Assembly (NCBI RefSeq): GCF_001039355.2
Contig: NW_019774203.1
Location: forward strand, 71,062-135,061
From: Lingula anatina
Lineage: Eukaryota > Brachiopoda > Lingulata > Lingulida > Lingulidae
Length of the DNA stretch: 64,000 nt
Direction of reading: 5' to 3'
In this document: piece after piece, positions 49,278-55,436 of the stretch
Numbering within the stretch: the stretch's first letter is position 1
Layout of the letters: each line of letters opens with the position of its first letter
Notes under the pieces: model-generated
Told to the model about the DNA's origin: nothing
What the model saw: the letters and a program-made list of their open reading frames with translations, nothing else
Database searches by the model: none
Translations under genes and position numbers: made by a program

Positions 49278-51503
49278 TGGGTGGAAGAGAGTCATGATCA
49301 GCAGTGTGATATTCGGGGTGCTGGGGTGCTTCCAAATTTGACTTATGCCTATGAGGAGGTATTTATTGCACCCCATAAAATTCAACCAACAAAGCTATTG
49401 TTACACTGGGACTCAAATACAATCTCTTACAATGCTTATAGTAACAGCAAATAAGCTTTTTAATAATAAAAAAAAATTTAAAAAAAAACATTGCATTAAC
49501 TAAAAAAAAATTGCCTTCACTTCAAATTCAAGTATGGCCTTGTAAAAGAAAGTTCTCAAGGTCGCATGCACCCATCTATCATCATTAAAAAAAAAGTCTG
49601 CATTTGTAAACAAATCCTTGACAAATTAATGTTTTTATCAGTGCATCTCAGACTTTATGACCAGTGATGTTCCTGTTTTTGCTCTTACTCATATGTTAAA
49701 CACTCCTTATGATCTTAACCGAGTGTCCGGCTTTATTAAGAACTGTAATTGATATTTATATAGAAAAGGACAGGAAGGACATTTTGCTATACTGAGTAAG
49801 CAAAACAAGGTCACACTGATCTCCACCAGTGGTACAAGTCTTCTTCCTAGTTGTTGTCAGGAGAATCCGAGATAGAAAGTTTTTTTTGTCTCACAAAAAA
49901 TTTAAACAGTAGGCTCTAAATGACTGGCGCCACTTTTCAACAAGGAAATTTGCGTCACATGTGTAAACTTCAATCTAAAGCACAGAAAAAAAGTCATTTC
50001 ACACGATTTTGTTTGAGAAAAACAACAAAGAATCATTCTGTAAAAAGTTGTGCATATCATATATCATTTACTAAGACTTGGCTTAATATTTTAAATGCTT
50101 TGGCAAAAGGTAGTTCACTAATTAGCATAATAAATCATGGCAATATCGGTCTGTACTGTGTGGAGCTATCACTTGTCCAGCTGTACTATGGGGGTGCAAT
50201 GTCTTTGTTATGTCAACACATAGTAGCAGTCTTAGTCAGACTGGGGAATGTCCAGTAGTGGTCAAATTCAGTGTCAGTGATCACTAGAGATTTACCATGT
50301 GTATAAACATTAGACTCATCAGACAAAAAATAAAACAAAAATGAAAACACACACACATATCTGCAGTAGTCCACTTAAAATTTAATTATTGATTGAATAG
50401 CTATAAAAGGTATCCATTCCATTTTATATCATATTACAGGTCCTTAATTCTCATAAAAGTGGTCCAATACCTCATTTAATTGTACCACTAGTCTACTGCC
50501 TTATCTCAGGTCAAAGGACTTGGGACTAAATTATTTGGTGTCAAGTTCTTAAGTGTGACCCGTCCTATTTGACAGGATCTTCATACAAGTTAAAATTGTC
50601 CTTGGATGTTACCTTTTAACATCACCCTTTAAGCCGCATACAATGCTTCCCATTAACAGAAGCCTATATGCAGTTTGTCTGTTGGGGTATTTGTAATAGG
50701 ATTTAGTCGACTGGGTAATATGATATATTAACATGAAAGGCCTATTAACAATAGGCAAAGGATGTCATTGAAGAGAAGGGTCACCTGGACTTTCTAGAGG
50801 AATATTCAGGGTGTAGTCCAGATTATTTTCCTCTGCTTGGTAGTTATGCATGGAGAGCAGTCTTTAATACCATTTGCATAAGAGAGAGAGAGAGAGAGAG
50901 AGGAGGGAGGATGGTAGAGGAGACCTGTCAAACAAGCCCAGACCAGGAACAAAAACAGATTCCCTCACCCTGTTCATATCAGCAATAGTGGTAGACATTT
51001 GGTTTGAACATCAAATTCGCACCTCTTTAATAATTTACATTTTATCATCTCCAGAAATCGAAAATCTGTCACAGTTGGGCAAACAAGCAATGTCCAAAGT
51101 TCTTGATCGACAATGCCATCTACACTATATAAGTACAATCAGTGTCAACAAAACAAGTGACATTACGAAGCCAGTTGAACACTTAAACTTAAAGATAAGG
51201 CGCTTATTTATGAGTTCCGCCCTGTTTGTTTTCTGCCCTCAACCCTGGTGCAATTTACAATGAAATCTGGGTCATACTTCCCCTTTGCGGCTTTTGGGAA
51301 ATTTATAAGGAAAGGGAGATTCACGACTTACAAGTTGCATTAAAATGTATGTTACACACAGATCACATTTAACTTACCAATACTTTTGTGAAACGCCGCT
51401 CGAGTTCCACGGGCTCTGGCATGGGGAGTCGTATTGGCATTGTTTGCGCACGTAAATCCGTGTGATGGTTCGGGCGAGCGGGTGTGCTTTCCCCGTTCCC
51501 CAT
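14017..51503 (-). CDS. FMNL: FMNL-type formin (gene span, 27 coding exons)
   Basis: Diaphanous-related formin of the FMNL/FRL subfamily: Rho-family-regulated actin nucleator and elongator. I joined 27 exons with matching phases: 3030 nt, 1009 aa plus stop (human FMNL proteins are about 1030-1100 aa). Order: N-myristoylation start MGNGES; GBD/FH3 repeats (about 25-350, with [17 protein letters not shown] and [13 protein letters not shown]); coiled coil (about 385-480); FH1 (480-540) with proline runs of 10, 11 and 8; FH2 (about 541-930, with [20 protein letters not shown] and [20 protein letters not shown]); basic linker; DAD-like helix ([18 protein letters not shown], about 953-970). FMNL rather than DIAPH or DAAM is shown by [20 protein letters not shown]-type linker and YGFKLQSLD. 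Six exons are present twice (see findings); my count uses each once. Introns range from about 0.2 kb to 10 kb. Confidence 0.95.
14399..14510 (-). CDS. FMNL: FMNL coding exon 26 (DAD region)
   Basis: 112 bp, starts in phase 0. Encodes [20 protein letters not shown] then [18 protein letters not shown]. Corresponds to the diaphanous autoregulatory domain (human DLISELKRRQ-type helix followed by a basic stretch), which binds the FH3 region to hold the formin inactive. Donor GTAAGG. Confidence 0.9.
15484..15594 (-). CDS. FMNL: FMNL coding exon 25
   Basis: 111 bp, 37 codons, phase 0-0. Highly charged helix ([20 protein letters not shown], then lysine/arginine/glutamate-rich), linking FH2 to the DAD. 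Donor GTAAAC, weaker than the others. Confidence 0.88.
15781..15836. repeat. (AAAT)n microsatellite
   Basis: Tetranucleotide repeat in FMNL intron 24. Confidence 0.95.
16154..16255 (-). CDS. FMNL: FMNL coding exon 24 (FH2 end)
   Basis: 102 bp, 34 codons, phase 0-0: [20 protein letters not shown] then [14 protein letters not shown]. Matches the last FH2 helices of FMNL proteins (VVEYFGE, FF.IF.RF.KAYK). Confidence 0.93.
16728..16903 (-). CDS. FMNL: FMNL coding exon 23 (FH2)
   Basis: 176 bp; enters with 2 bases finishing a Val codon ([20 protein letters not shown]), ends KVDAKTAQ in phase 0. Acceptor TTTTTTCAG, donor GTAGGT. Confidence 0.94.
17100..17100. other. Single N, assembly join (copy A of FMNL exon 22)
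   Basis: An isolated N at the same position relative to exon 22 as the N at 21269. The sequence to its left does not supply a clean GT donor, so the exon end is damaged here. Confidence 0.8.
17101..17221 (-). CDS. FMNL: FMNL coding exon 22, copy A (3' end lost at N)
   Basis: Encodes [20 protein letters not shown] then [20 protein letters not shown]. Acceptor ATTACAG. The 3' end runs into the N at 17100. By comparison with copy B the exon should end about 3 bases further with a GT donor, which is not visible here. Confidence 0.88.
17526..17675 (-). CDS. FMNL: FMNL coding exon 21, copy A (FH2 core)
   Basis: 150 bp, 50 codons, phase 0-0: [50 protein letters not shown]. Holds the most conserved FH2 signature, the GNYLN-(x)n-GFKL block that contacts actin. 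Donor GTGAGT. Confidence 0.95.
18133..18219 (-). CDS. FMNL: FMNL coding exon 20, copy A
   Basis: 87 bp, 29 codons, phase 0-0: [20 protein letters not shown] then GDMVHTIQP (FH2). Donor GTGAGT. Confidence 0.93.
18892..18969 (-). CDS. FMNL: FMNL coding exon 19, copy A
   Basis: 78 bp, 26 codons, phase 0-0: [20 protein letters not shown] then DRFLIS (FH2; compare RPMEELSEEDRFML in human FMNL). Confidence 0.93.
19553..19680 (-). CDS. FMNL: FMNL coding exon 18, copy A
   Basis: 128 bp; enters with 2 bases completing Ala. Encodes [43 protein letters not shown] (FH2). Donor GTAGGA. Confidence 0.93.
20155..20302 (-). CDS. FMNL: FMNL coding exon 17, copy A
   Basis: 148 bp, starts phase 0, leaves 1 base: [49 protein letters not shown]. 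Differs from copy B at about 10 sites, all synonymous. The donor lies inside a (GT)n tract (GTGTGT). Confidence 0.92.
21127..21268. repeat. Dispersed repeat with AGGTCA motifs (copy 1)
   Basis: Contains AAAAAGTAGGTCAATTTCAA preceded by CAAAGTTCAGTTCATGATG. The same two blocks occur, in circularly permuted order, at 23751-23896, which suggests fragments of a tandemly organised repeat. It ends at the N at 21269 and provides the donor side of exon 22 copy B. Confidence 0.6.
21267..21390 (-). CDS. FMNL: FMNL coding exon 22, copy B (contains one N)
   Basis: 124 bp including the N at 21269. Encodes the same residues as copy A, then a G-N-C codon (Ala if N is C) and a final G, followed by donor GTGACC. 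This phase joins exactly to exon 23 (…EKA-V-SLENV, as in vertebrate FMNL). All differences from copy A are synonymous. Confidence 0.88.
21717..21866 (-). CDS. FMNL: FMNL coding exon 21, copy B (FH2 core)
   Basis: 150 bp; same protein as copy A with three synonymous changes. Confidence 0.93.
22139..22225 (-). CDS. FMNL: FMNL coding exon 20, copy B
   Basis: 87 bp; one synonymous change (Phe codon) against copy A. Confidence 0.92.
22583..22660 (-). CDS. FMNL: FMNL coding exon 19, copy B
   Basis: 78 bp; two synonymous changes against copy A. Confidence 0.92.
23240..23367 (-). CDS. FMNL: FMNL coding exon 18, copy B
   Basis: 128 bp; three synonymous changes against copy A. Donor GTAAGA. Confidence 0.92.
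23751..23897. repeat. Inserted repeat with AGGTCA motifs (copy 2), ends at N
   Basis: Present in copy B of the formin block and absent at the matching place in copy A (near 20058), with ATGA duplicated on both sides, so it looks like an insertion. Carries AGGTCA-A-AGGTCA at 23758-23770 and TCAAGGTCA at 23774-23782. Confidence 0.65.
23936..23975. repeat. (CT)n microsatellite
   Basis: Lies just inside the intron after exon 17 copy B; at the matching position copy A has a (CA)n tract instead. Confidence 0.9.
23982..24129 (-). CDS. FMNL: FMNL coding exon 17, copy B
   Basis: 148 bp; starts phase 0 directly after exon 16. Same protein as copy A despite about 10 nucleotide differences. Confidence 0.93.
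24718..24762. repeat. (TA)n microsatellite
   Basis: TA repeat in FMNL intron 16; a CA repeat lies at 24256-24286 and a CT repeat at 25203-25231. Confidence 0.95.
25344..25468 (-). CDS. FMNL: FMNL coding exon 16 (FH2 start)
   Basis: 125 bp; 2 bases complete Ala. Then [41 protein letters not shown]. This is the FH2 lasso (LNW.A.KP.Q..GTVF.EL), which wraps the partner subunit in the dimer. Donor GTAAGT. Confidence 0.95.
26225..26407 (-). CDS. FMNL: FMNL coding exon 15 (FH1)
   Basis: 183 bp. Proline runs of 10, 11 and 8 residues separated by GPGG and GPGGG, flanked by [15 protein letters not shown] and [11 protein letters not shown]1 binds profilin-actin and SH3/WW proteins. The run lengths are direct translations in the frame fixed by both neighbours. 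Confidence 0.93.
26806..26944 (-). CDS. FMNL: FMNL coding exon 14 (coiled coil)
   Basis: 139 bp: [46 protein letters not shown]. Heptad-like charged helix before FH1. Donor GTAATT. Confidence 0.88.
27350..27402 (-). CDS. FMNL: FMNL coding exon 13 (coiled coil)
   Basis: 53 bp: completes Val, then [17 protein letters not shown]. Phase 1 in, 0 out. Confidence 0.85.
27694..27742 (-). CDS. FMNL: FMNL coding exon 12 (coiled coil)
   Basis: 49 bp: [16 protein letters not shown] plus one base. Joins exons 11 and 13 in phase. Confidence 0.85.
28034..28183 (-). CDS. FMNL: FMNL coding exon 11 (FH3)
   Basis: 150 bp: [50 protein letters not shown]. Matches the FMNL segment L..TESE.LQVQIQAYLDN. Confidence 0.93.
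28557..28667 (-). CDS. FMNL: FMNL coding exon 10 (FH3)
   Basis: 111 bp: [37 protein letters not shown]. Nearly identical to vertebrate FMNL over [17 protein letters not shown]. Confidence 0.96.
28965..29042 (-). CDS. FMNL: FMNL coding exon 9 (FH3)
   Basis: 78 bp: [26 protein letters not shown]. Confidence 0.93.
29287..29380 (-). CDS. FMNL: FMNL coding exon 8 (FH3)
   Basis: 94 bp: completes Arg, then [31 protein letters not shown]. Strong FMNL signature. Confidence 0.96.
29710..29786 (-). CDS. FMNL: FMNL coding exon 7 (FH3)
   Basis: 77 bp: [25 protein letters not shown] plus two bases. Donor GTAGGT. Confidence 0.93.
30697..30919 (-). CDS. FMNL: FMNL coding exon 6 (Ser/Arg-rich insert and FH3)
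   Basis: 223 bp. A polar, Ser/Arg/Lys-rich stretch ([30 protein letters not shown]), probably a phosphorylated loop, then conserved [17 protein letters not shown]. Confidence 0.93.
31545..31628 (-). CDS. FMNL: FMNL coding exon 5 (GBD/FH3)
   Basis: 84 bp: [27 protein letters not shown] plus two bases; compare WV.EFLNEEN.GLDVLLEYL in vertebrates. Confidence 0.95.
32440..32502. repeat. (GA)n microsatellite
   Basis: GA repeat in FMNL intron 4, with a G run at 32528-32546. Confidence 0.95.
32747..32954. mobile_element. MITE-like element (GATCAAATATGGCC family, copy 1)
   Basis: Inverted ends with TGATCC/GGATCA motifs and internal CACTTGAAAACTTGCTGCAT shared with the element at 38862-39060. About 208 bp, in FMNL intron 4. 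Confidence 0.65.
32955..34852. other. FMNL intron 4, remaining sequence
   Basis: AT-rich intron with no recognisable exon or RNA gene; short TTTA-type repeats near 33580-33650. Confidence 0.5.
34853..35136. mobile_element. MITE-like element next to FMNL exon 4
   Basis: Inverted ends: GGTACATTCACAATGAGAC on the left and, as complement, GGTGTGCGTTCACAATGAAAC on the right; TAGTTCGA-TTAACTCTG / complement just inside. It holds a ~32-bp internal tandem duplication (about 34889-34958). It ends only about 20 bp from the exon 4 donor. Confidence 0.65.
35159..35238 (-). CDS. FMNL: FMNL coding exon 4 (GBD)
   Basis: 80 bp: [26 protein letters not shown] plus two bases. The [13 protein letters not shown] block is an FMNL hallmark. 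Confidence 0.95.
35239..38686. other. FMNL intron 3
   Basis: No coding exon seen. Contains a G run at 36417-36430, an A run at 37689-37712, a T run at 37947-37961 and the dispersed element at 37309-37482. Confidence 0.5.
37309..37482 (+). mobile_element. Short dispersed element, GGGGTAGC family (copy 2)
   Basis: Inverted ends CTGGGGTAGCACTA and TGCTAGCACTACCCCAG; internal repeats of TTAGCCAAAT. Same family as 935-1105, opposite orientation. Confidence 0.7.
38687..38776 (-). CDS. FMNL: FMNL coding exon 3 (GBD)
   Basis: 90 bp, 30 codons: [30 protein letters not shown]. Equivalent to human ERFQVKNPPAAYIQKLKSYL. Donor GTAGGT. Confidence 0.93.
38862..39060. mobile_element. MITE-like element (GATCAAATATGGC family, copy 2)
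   Basis: Inverted ends CTGTTTGCATTCAGAACC / GGTTGCAAATGCAG and inner GATCAAATATGGC / GGCCATATTTGATC pair. Lies in FMNL intron 2. Confidence 0.7.
39413..40394. repeat. ~490-bp direct repeat around a single N (39901)
   Basis: 39413-39900 and 39902-40394 are almost identical and meet at the N, differing by a few substitutions and small indels. An unresolved contig overlap or two haplotypes is the likely cause; the true genome probably has one copy. Confidence 0.9.
40920..41048. repeat. CT/CA microsatellites
   Basis: (CT)n followed by (CA)n, just before FMNL exon 2. Confidence 0.9.
41108..41191 (-). CDS. FMNL: FMNL coding exon 2 (GBD)
   Basis: 84 bp, 28 codons: [28 protein letters not shown]. 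Nearly identical to the vertebrate FMNL start of the GTPase-binding domain (MNLPPDK…YD.EKKWELICDQ). Donor GTGACT. Confidence 0.96.
46350..46397. repeat. (GA)n microsatellite
   Basis: Uninterrupted GA repeat of about 46 bp. Confidence 0.95.
46791..47014. mobile_element. Young MITE with 67-bp perfect inverted repeats, TTA duplication
   Basis: The first 67 bp (starting GGGACCGTTCATATG and ending GTGATCAC) are repeated without mismatch, inverted, at the right end. TTA occurs on both flanks (46788-46790 and 47015-47017). The 3-bp TTA target site and GGG ends suit the PIF/Harbinger superfamily; that class call is inference. The perfect ends imply a recent insertion. No coding capacity; mobilised in trans if at all. 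Confidence 0.9.
47130..47360. mobile_element. MITE, GGGTGCATTCAG ends
   Basis: Left end GGGTGCATTCAGATGCACAC; the complement of the right end reads GACTGCATTCAGGTTCACAC, with TTGT.CTAG..AGGTCGGT shared inside. Flanked by TTA/TAA. Related in layout to 5566-5815 and 3606-3829. Confidence 0.75.
48094..48215. repeat. AATGT pentanucleotide tandem array
   Basis: About 20 units of TAATG/AATGT with regular AATTTGTAATGCAATG variants. The minus-strand frame across it gives a repetitive His-Tyr-Ile-Thr-Leu peptide that is not a gene. Confidence 0.9.
49211..49276. repeat. (AT)n microsatellite, ~66 bp
   Basis: Pure AT repeat in FMNL intron 1. Confidence 0.98.
51378..51503 (-). CDS. FMNL: FMNL coding exon 1 (N-terminus)
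   Basis: 126 bp, 42 codons: [42 protein letters not shown]. Gly2 followed by N-G-E-S is a consensus N-myristoylation site, as in FMNL1-3, predicting membrane targeting. An upstream in-frame ATG (51558) lies in the same frame, but the MGN start matches the family. Donor GTAAGT, phase 0. Confidence 0.95.
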
Positions 51504-52094
51504 CTTGAAAACCACTATTTCAGTCACTTTGAATCTTGGTTCGAGCCGACTCAGATGCAAGATAAGATCCTAAGACGCGCTCTCAGCTCTCGTGGCTTGT
51601 AAATTCCTTGGTTGATCTAAGTCCTGGGTTTTTAGGGTCGCCTGTTTTTCCTTGCCGCTTCATTAGGGCGTTTTTGTCTACATCATTTTAGCCTCACAAT
51701 CGGAAACTCTTAGCAGTCGTTTTCTCTTCCCACTCAAGATTTGACCTAGAAGGTTGAGTCATAAGAAATCTCGCGAGATTTGCCGTGAATTCTTATCATA
51801 AGAAATGGTTATTTTGAACTCATTAAATTAAATATATTCTTATGCTTCAGTAAATATCTTGATTAAATTTTGTATTGAATATTAAAATGTTGATAAAATT
51901 ACTATCTGTTTACGAATGAAATTGCATATTGACATTTTATCCCAAATGTCCACAATCTGCCGCATTCTTCACAAATGGAGTACAGAAAGCATACCAGGAA
52001 ATAAATGTGCGTTGTCAACATGACTTATTTTTGGATCTAAATTTTTTTCCTGACCGAAATTGAAAGTGAAAAAGTGCCAAACAACGACAAGAAA
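51504..52094. promoter_or_regulatory. Head-to-head promoter region between FMNL and the UGT gene
   Basis: Only 591 bp separate the two divergent start codons, so both 5' UTRs and promoters must lie here unless an upstream non-coding exon exists elsewhere. The FMNL side is GC-rich with CpGs; no TATA box is evident there. Confidence 0.6.
51766..51781. promoter_or_regulatory. 16-bp palindrome containing TCTCGCGAGA
   Basis: AAATCTCGCGAGATTT is a perfect palindrome. Its core, TCTCGCGAGA (51769-51778), is the known CGCG element of TATA-less and bidirectional animal promoters, bound by BANP- or ZBED1/DREF-type factors. It sits near the middle of the divergent promoter region. Confidence 0.7.
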
Positions 52095-52338
52095 ATGCCT
52101 TTCTTGCAATTCTTATTTATGTTGACGTTAGTTGCAAATATGGGGGACACAGGTAAAGTGCTGATCTTTCCGTACGCACTTCAGAAAACCTCTCGGTTGA
52201 TGAATCTAGAAAATATCGCTGTCATGATCGCGGATCAGGGAAAACATCAGGTCACTGTATTGCTTCCCTCTAACATGAAGTCAGAAGAGAAAGTTGGCGT
52301 GAACTACGTCTACTGGTCTTCACCGGATAATTTGACAG
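52095..52338 (+). CDS. UDP-glycosyltransferase exon 1
   Basis: 244 bp, 81 codons plus one base, donor GTACCG. The ATG at 52095 begins a signal peptide (MPFLQFLFMLTLVANMGDTG) for ER entry, followed by KVLIFPYALQKTSRLMNLEN, the start of the acceptor-binding domain. A GTG in frame upstream is not a eukaryotic start. In most UGTs a catalytic His lies in a G-S-H motif here; this protein has Q-K-T-S-R with no His at that place. Confidence 0.85.
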
Positions 52339-52660
52339 GTACCGCCACGAGTACATTTTTTTTTTTTTTTGGCTTTTTTAAATTTTAAATGAAAAAGAGG
52401 ATATTTTTCATAGTATTACATGTACATCTACTTTATTGATTTTGCTTTTTCATCTAATTCATTTGATAACTCTGAGACTTGATCTTTCTGAGAATTTTTA
52501 TGGATATTTATTAATTTTTTTATTTATTTAATTATTTATTTATACATTTAGGTGGTCTCTCATTTAGGAGGGAACATTCTCTATTTTTTTCTGTTTTGAA
52601 CAGAGTAAGACAAAAGTTTACCTTAAGATATTAGACTGTTATTTCTGTGTTCACTTTCAG

Positions 52661-54078
52661 TGGATATGAGCTCTCTTGACAAAATTCAAGAAGTAGAGAA
52701 GTCGGTGAACTTGCTAAAGATTGCTGAAGACTATTGCACAGGACTTTTGCAGGGTGAACTTATTCATGAACTAAAGGTGCAACACTTTGATTTATTTATA
52801 ACAGACTACATGGAACTCTGTGGCAGATTCCTAATTGATTATTTTCATATTCCAACTATCCTATACAGCAATAATGGTGTGGCTGCCTGCTGGGGAGAAG
52901 TTTATGCAAATAACTATGCATTTGTCCCCCATATGTTTTCCCACTTCACAGAAAAAATGAGTTTAACTGAGAGGCTGATCAATGCACTTTGGTATCTGAG
53001 TGTAAGTAGTAACTTTCTCAGTCGTGGCCAACAGCATTTACTGTCTCTGAAAGAGAAGTACAACTTGGATGTGCCAGTGGACCTGAAAAGGGCACATGAG
53101 AGAGCTTCAATAACATTTGCAAATACCCATTTTGCACTTGACTACCCTCAGCTGTTTATGCCGCACATAATCCCCATTGCAATTACAAGAAGAGCAAGAC
53201 CACTTACAGAGCGACAAGAAAATTTTATGAATTCTTCAGGAAACCGAGGAGTTATTGTGGTGTCATTCGGATCTTTGGTATCTACAATGAATGAGGAAAG
53301 AGCTCAGACATTTGCATCAGCTTTTTCAAAACTTGAGCAAAATGTTCTGTGGCGCAACACAGGAGAGCAACTGCCAAATTTAAGTACAAATGTAGTGCAA
53401 TCCGACTGGCTGCCTCAGAATGATCTACTCGGTCACCCACAGACAAAATTGTTCATCACTCATTGCGGGGCCTCGGGGAGCCTCGAGGCAGCATATCATG
53501 GAGTGCCAGTCATTGCCATGCCCCTCCACATGGATCAGTTTCACTACGCAGAACTACTGGTCAATCGGGCCAAAATGGGGGTCAAGTTGGATTTTCAGAC
53601 GGTCACTGAGGAGCAGCTCCTTGAGGCTATTATGACAGTTATCGGTGATCCATTTTACACAAAAAATGCCCAAAGGATATCTCGGCTTATGAAAGATAGA
53701 CCCATGGGTGTGAAAGACACGGTGAATTATTGGGTTGACTATGTTATTTCACACAACGGGCCTATGCACCTTCACTCCATGGCAGCATATAGTTTAACTC
53801 AGTGGCAGTACCTAATGCTAGATGTGATTGCGTTGGTAGCCGTTGTTGTGGTGATTGTGGTAGTTGGGACAGGTGGTGTTATAAAGTTGTGCTTTAAAAG
53901 GTGTAAAAGTTGCCTTCGTCAATGGAGGCTCATTTTTGAGCGATTTAAGACATGGCTCTCCAAGGGAGAAGACGGACTCAAATTGTCCCTTTTTGAGCGA
54001 TTAAAGACATTCCTGATGCCAAGAAAAGATTCATTAGTTGTGTCCCCAGAGGAGGTAGAAATAAAGAAAGAAAATTAG
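52661..54078 (+). CDS. UDP-glycosyltransferase exon 2
   Basis: 1418 bp; acceptor TTCACTTTCAG, two bases complete Val82. Total protein 553 aa. D130 in LFITDYMELCG matches the catalytic-dyad Asp. WLPQNDLLGHPQTKLFITHC opens the UDP-sugar signature, continuing through HGVPVIAMPLHMDQFHYAEL (about 334-385). A C-terminal membrane helix (about 465-490, VIALVAVVVVIVVVG) precedes a basic cytosolic tail of about 63 residues, longer than the ~20-25 of vertebrate UGTs. The family conjugates small lipophilic compounds with UDP-sugars in the ER lumen. The N-terminal domain is perhaps 40 residues shorter than in vertebrate UGTs, so a small missed exon is possible although the phases join. Confidence 0.93.
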
Positions 54079-54449
54079 TCTGAAAAGTGCAATGATGTAA
54101 CGTTTAATACATTGGCCATATTTTTGTAATGCTTATCAGCTCTTACAATGCCTCGAAGAGGATAAGTAAGCATAAGCTCTATGGCAATCATTCTTATTTA
54201 TGTTAAAAAAACTATGAGGAACGATGAATCACTTGAGTGAAAACATTGGGCAAATTGCAAGACCAAAATTTCCTTTTTATGAATCATTTGATGATTGCTC
54301 TTCGCTTTGTTTTATCATCTACTAATGCTTTTATATTTTTTTTATTATTTTATTTTATTTTTGCAACTGAAAGAAACTCATTTCAATCAAATGTTTATCA
54401 TTAAGCATTTTATAGTTTACTTTATGCTTGTTCGTTGATTCCTTAAGGA

Positions 54450-55436
54450 TTTACACGTTATCGATATAAATCATTTTATCTGTTATCGTTGTGTTATTCC
54501 TATGTCACTTCGTGGCAAATGCGTTGAATTCTTTGTTATCTAGCAAAAGTCTGAAATGCTGAATTTAAGGCGACTGCGAAAATGAGTCGAAATAGTAGAG
54601 AAAATTGCTGTGCTTACAGAAGAAATATTTAGGACCGACCATGGGCTCGACTCGCGTTTTGACATATCTGGGACACCTACAGCACTGACGGATTTAGGGG
54701 GGTGTCAGGGTGGTCCTGACCCCCCTTCTATATCTGAAAAAAATCACACCAATGGTCCCCTCTTCAAATTAAAATTTTGACTAGCTAAATCATAGTTTCA
54801 AACCGTATACCAAATGGCACCGTTCGCTCTTTGAAATACCAAAAAAATTTCCAACACCAAGGGAGGGGGGGGGGGGTCGGCTTCGCATCCGCGGACCCCC
54901 CCCCCCCCCCCAAAAAACCCCGGTCCCCCCCCCGACCAAACCCGGGGGNTTTACACGTTATCGATATAAATCATTTTATCTGTTATCGTTGTGTTATTCC
55001 TATGTCACTTCGTGGCAAATGCGTTGAATTCTTTGTTATCTAGCAAAAGTCTGAAATGCTGAATTTAAGGCGACTGCGAAAATGAGTCGAAATAGTAGAG
55101 AAAATTGCTGTGCTTACAGAAGAAATATTTAGGACCGACCATGGGCTCGACTCGCGTTTTGACATATCTGGGACACCTACAGCACTGACGGATTTAGGGG
55201 GGTGTCAGGGTGGTCCTGACCCCCCTTCTATATCTGAAAAAAATCACACCAATGGTCCCCTCTTCAAATTAAAATTTTGACTAGCTAAATCATAGTTTCA
55301 AACCGTATACCAAATGGCACCGTTCGCTCTTTGAAATACCAAAAAAATTTCCAACACCAAGGGGGGGGGGGGGGGGTCGGCTTCGCATCCGCGGACCCCC
55401 CCCCCCCCTACAAATAACCCTGGATCCGCCCCTGTA
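54450..55436. repeat. ~490-bp direct repeat around a single N (54949)
   Basis: 54450-54948 and 54950-55436 are nearly identical. The end of the first copy (54895-54948) is a degraded G/C-run version of the second, as expected for poor sequence at a contig end. Probably one copy in the real genome. Confidence 0.9.
54690..54948. mobile_element. Dispersed repeat with GGATTTAGGGG…GGATCCGCCCCTG ends
   Basis: Starts GACGGATTTAGGGGGGTGTC and (from the better second copy at 55190-55436) ends CCTGGATCCGCCCCTG, roughly inverted. A third, diverged copy lies at 9150-9450. Non-coding; class unknown. Confidence 0.6.

Larger units (their letters stand above)
41192..51377. other. FMNL intron 1 (~10.2 kb)
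   Basis: No coding exon found on either strand. Rich in simple repeats: T run 41849-41864, A run 41928-41965, A run 42541-42560, GA at 44181-44208, GT at 45178-45207, GA at 46350-46396, AT at 49211-49276, GA at 50880-50902. Also two MITEs (46791-47014, 47130-47360) and an AATGT tandem array. Open frames at 45126-45688 are products of TG repeats. First introns often hold enhancers, but I see no specific one. Confidence 0.6.

Noticed and set aside
52074-52094. Upstream start for the UGT at a GTG codon
   Set aside because: Animal nuclear genes start at ATG; the ATG at 52095 gives a proper signal peptide.
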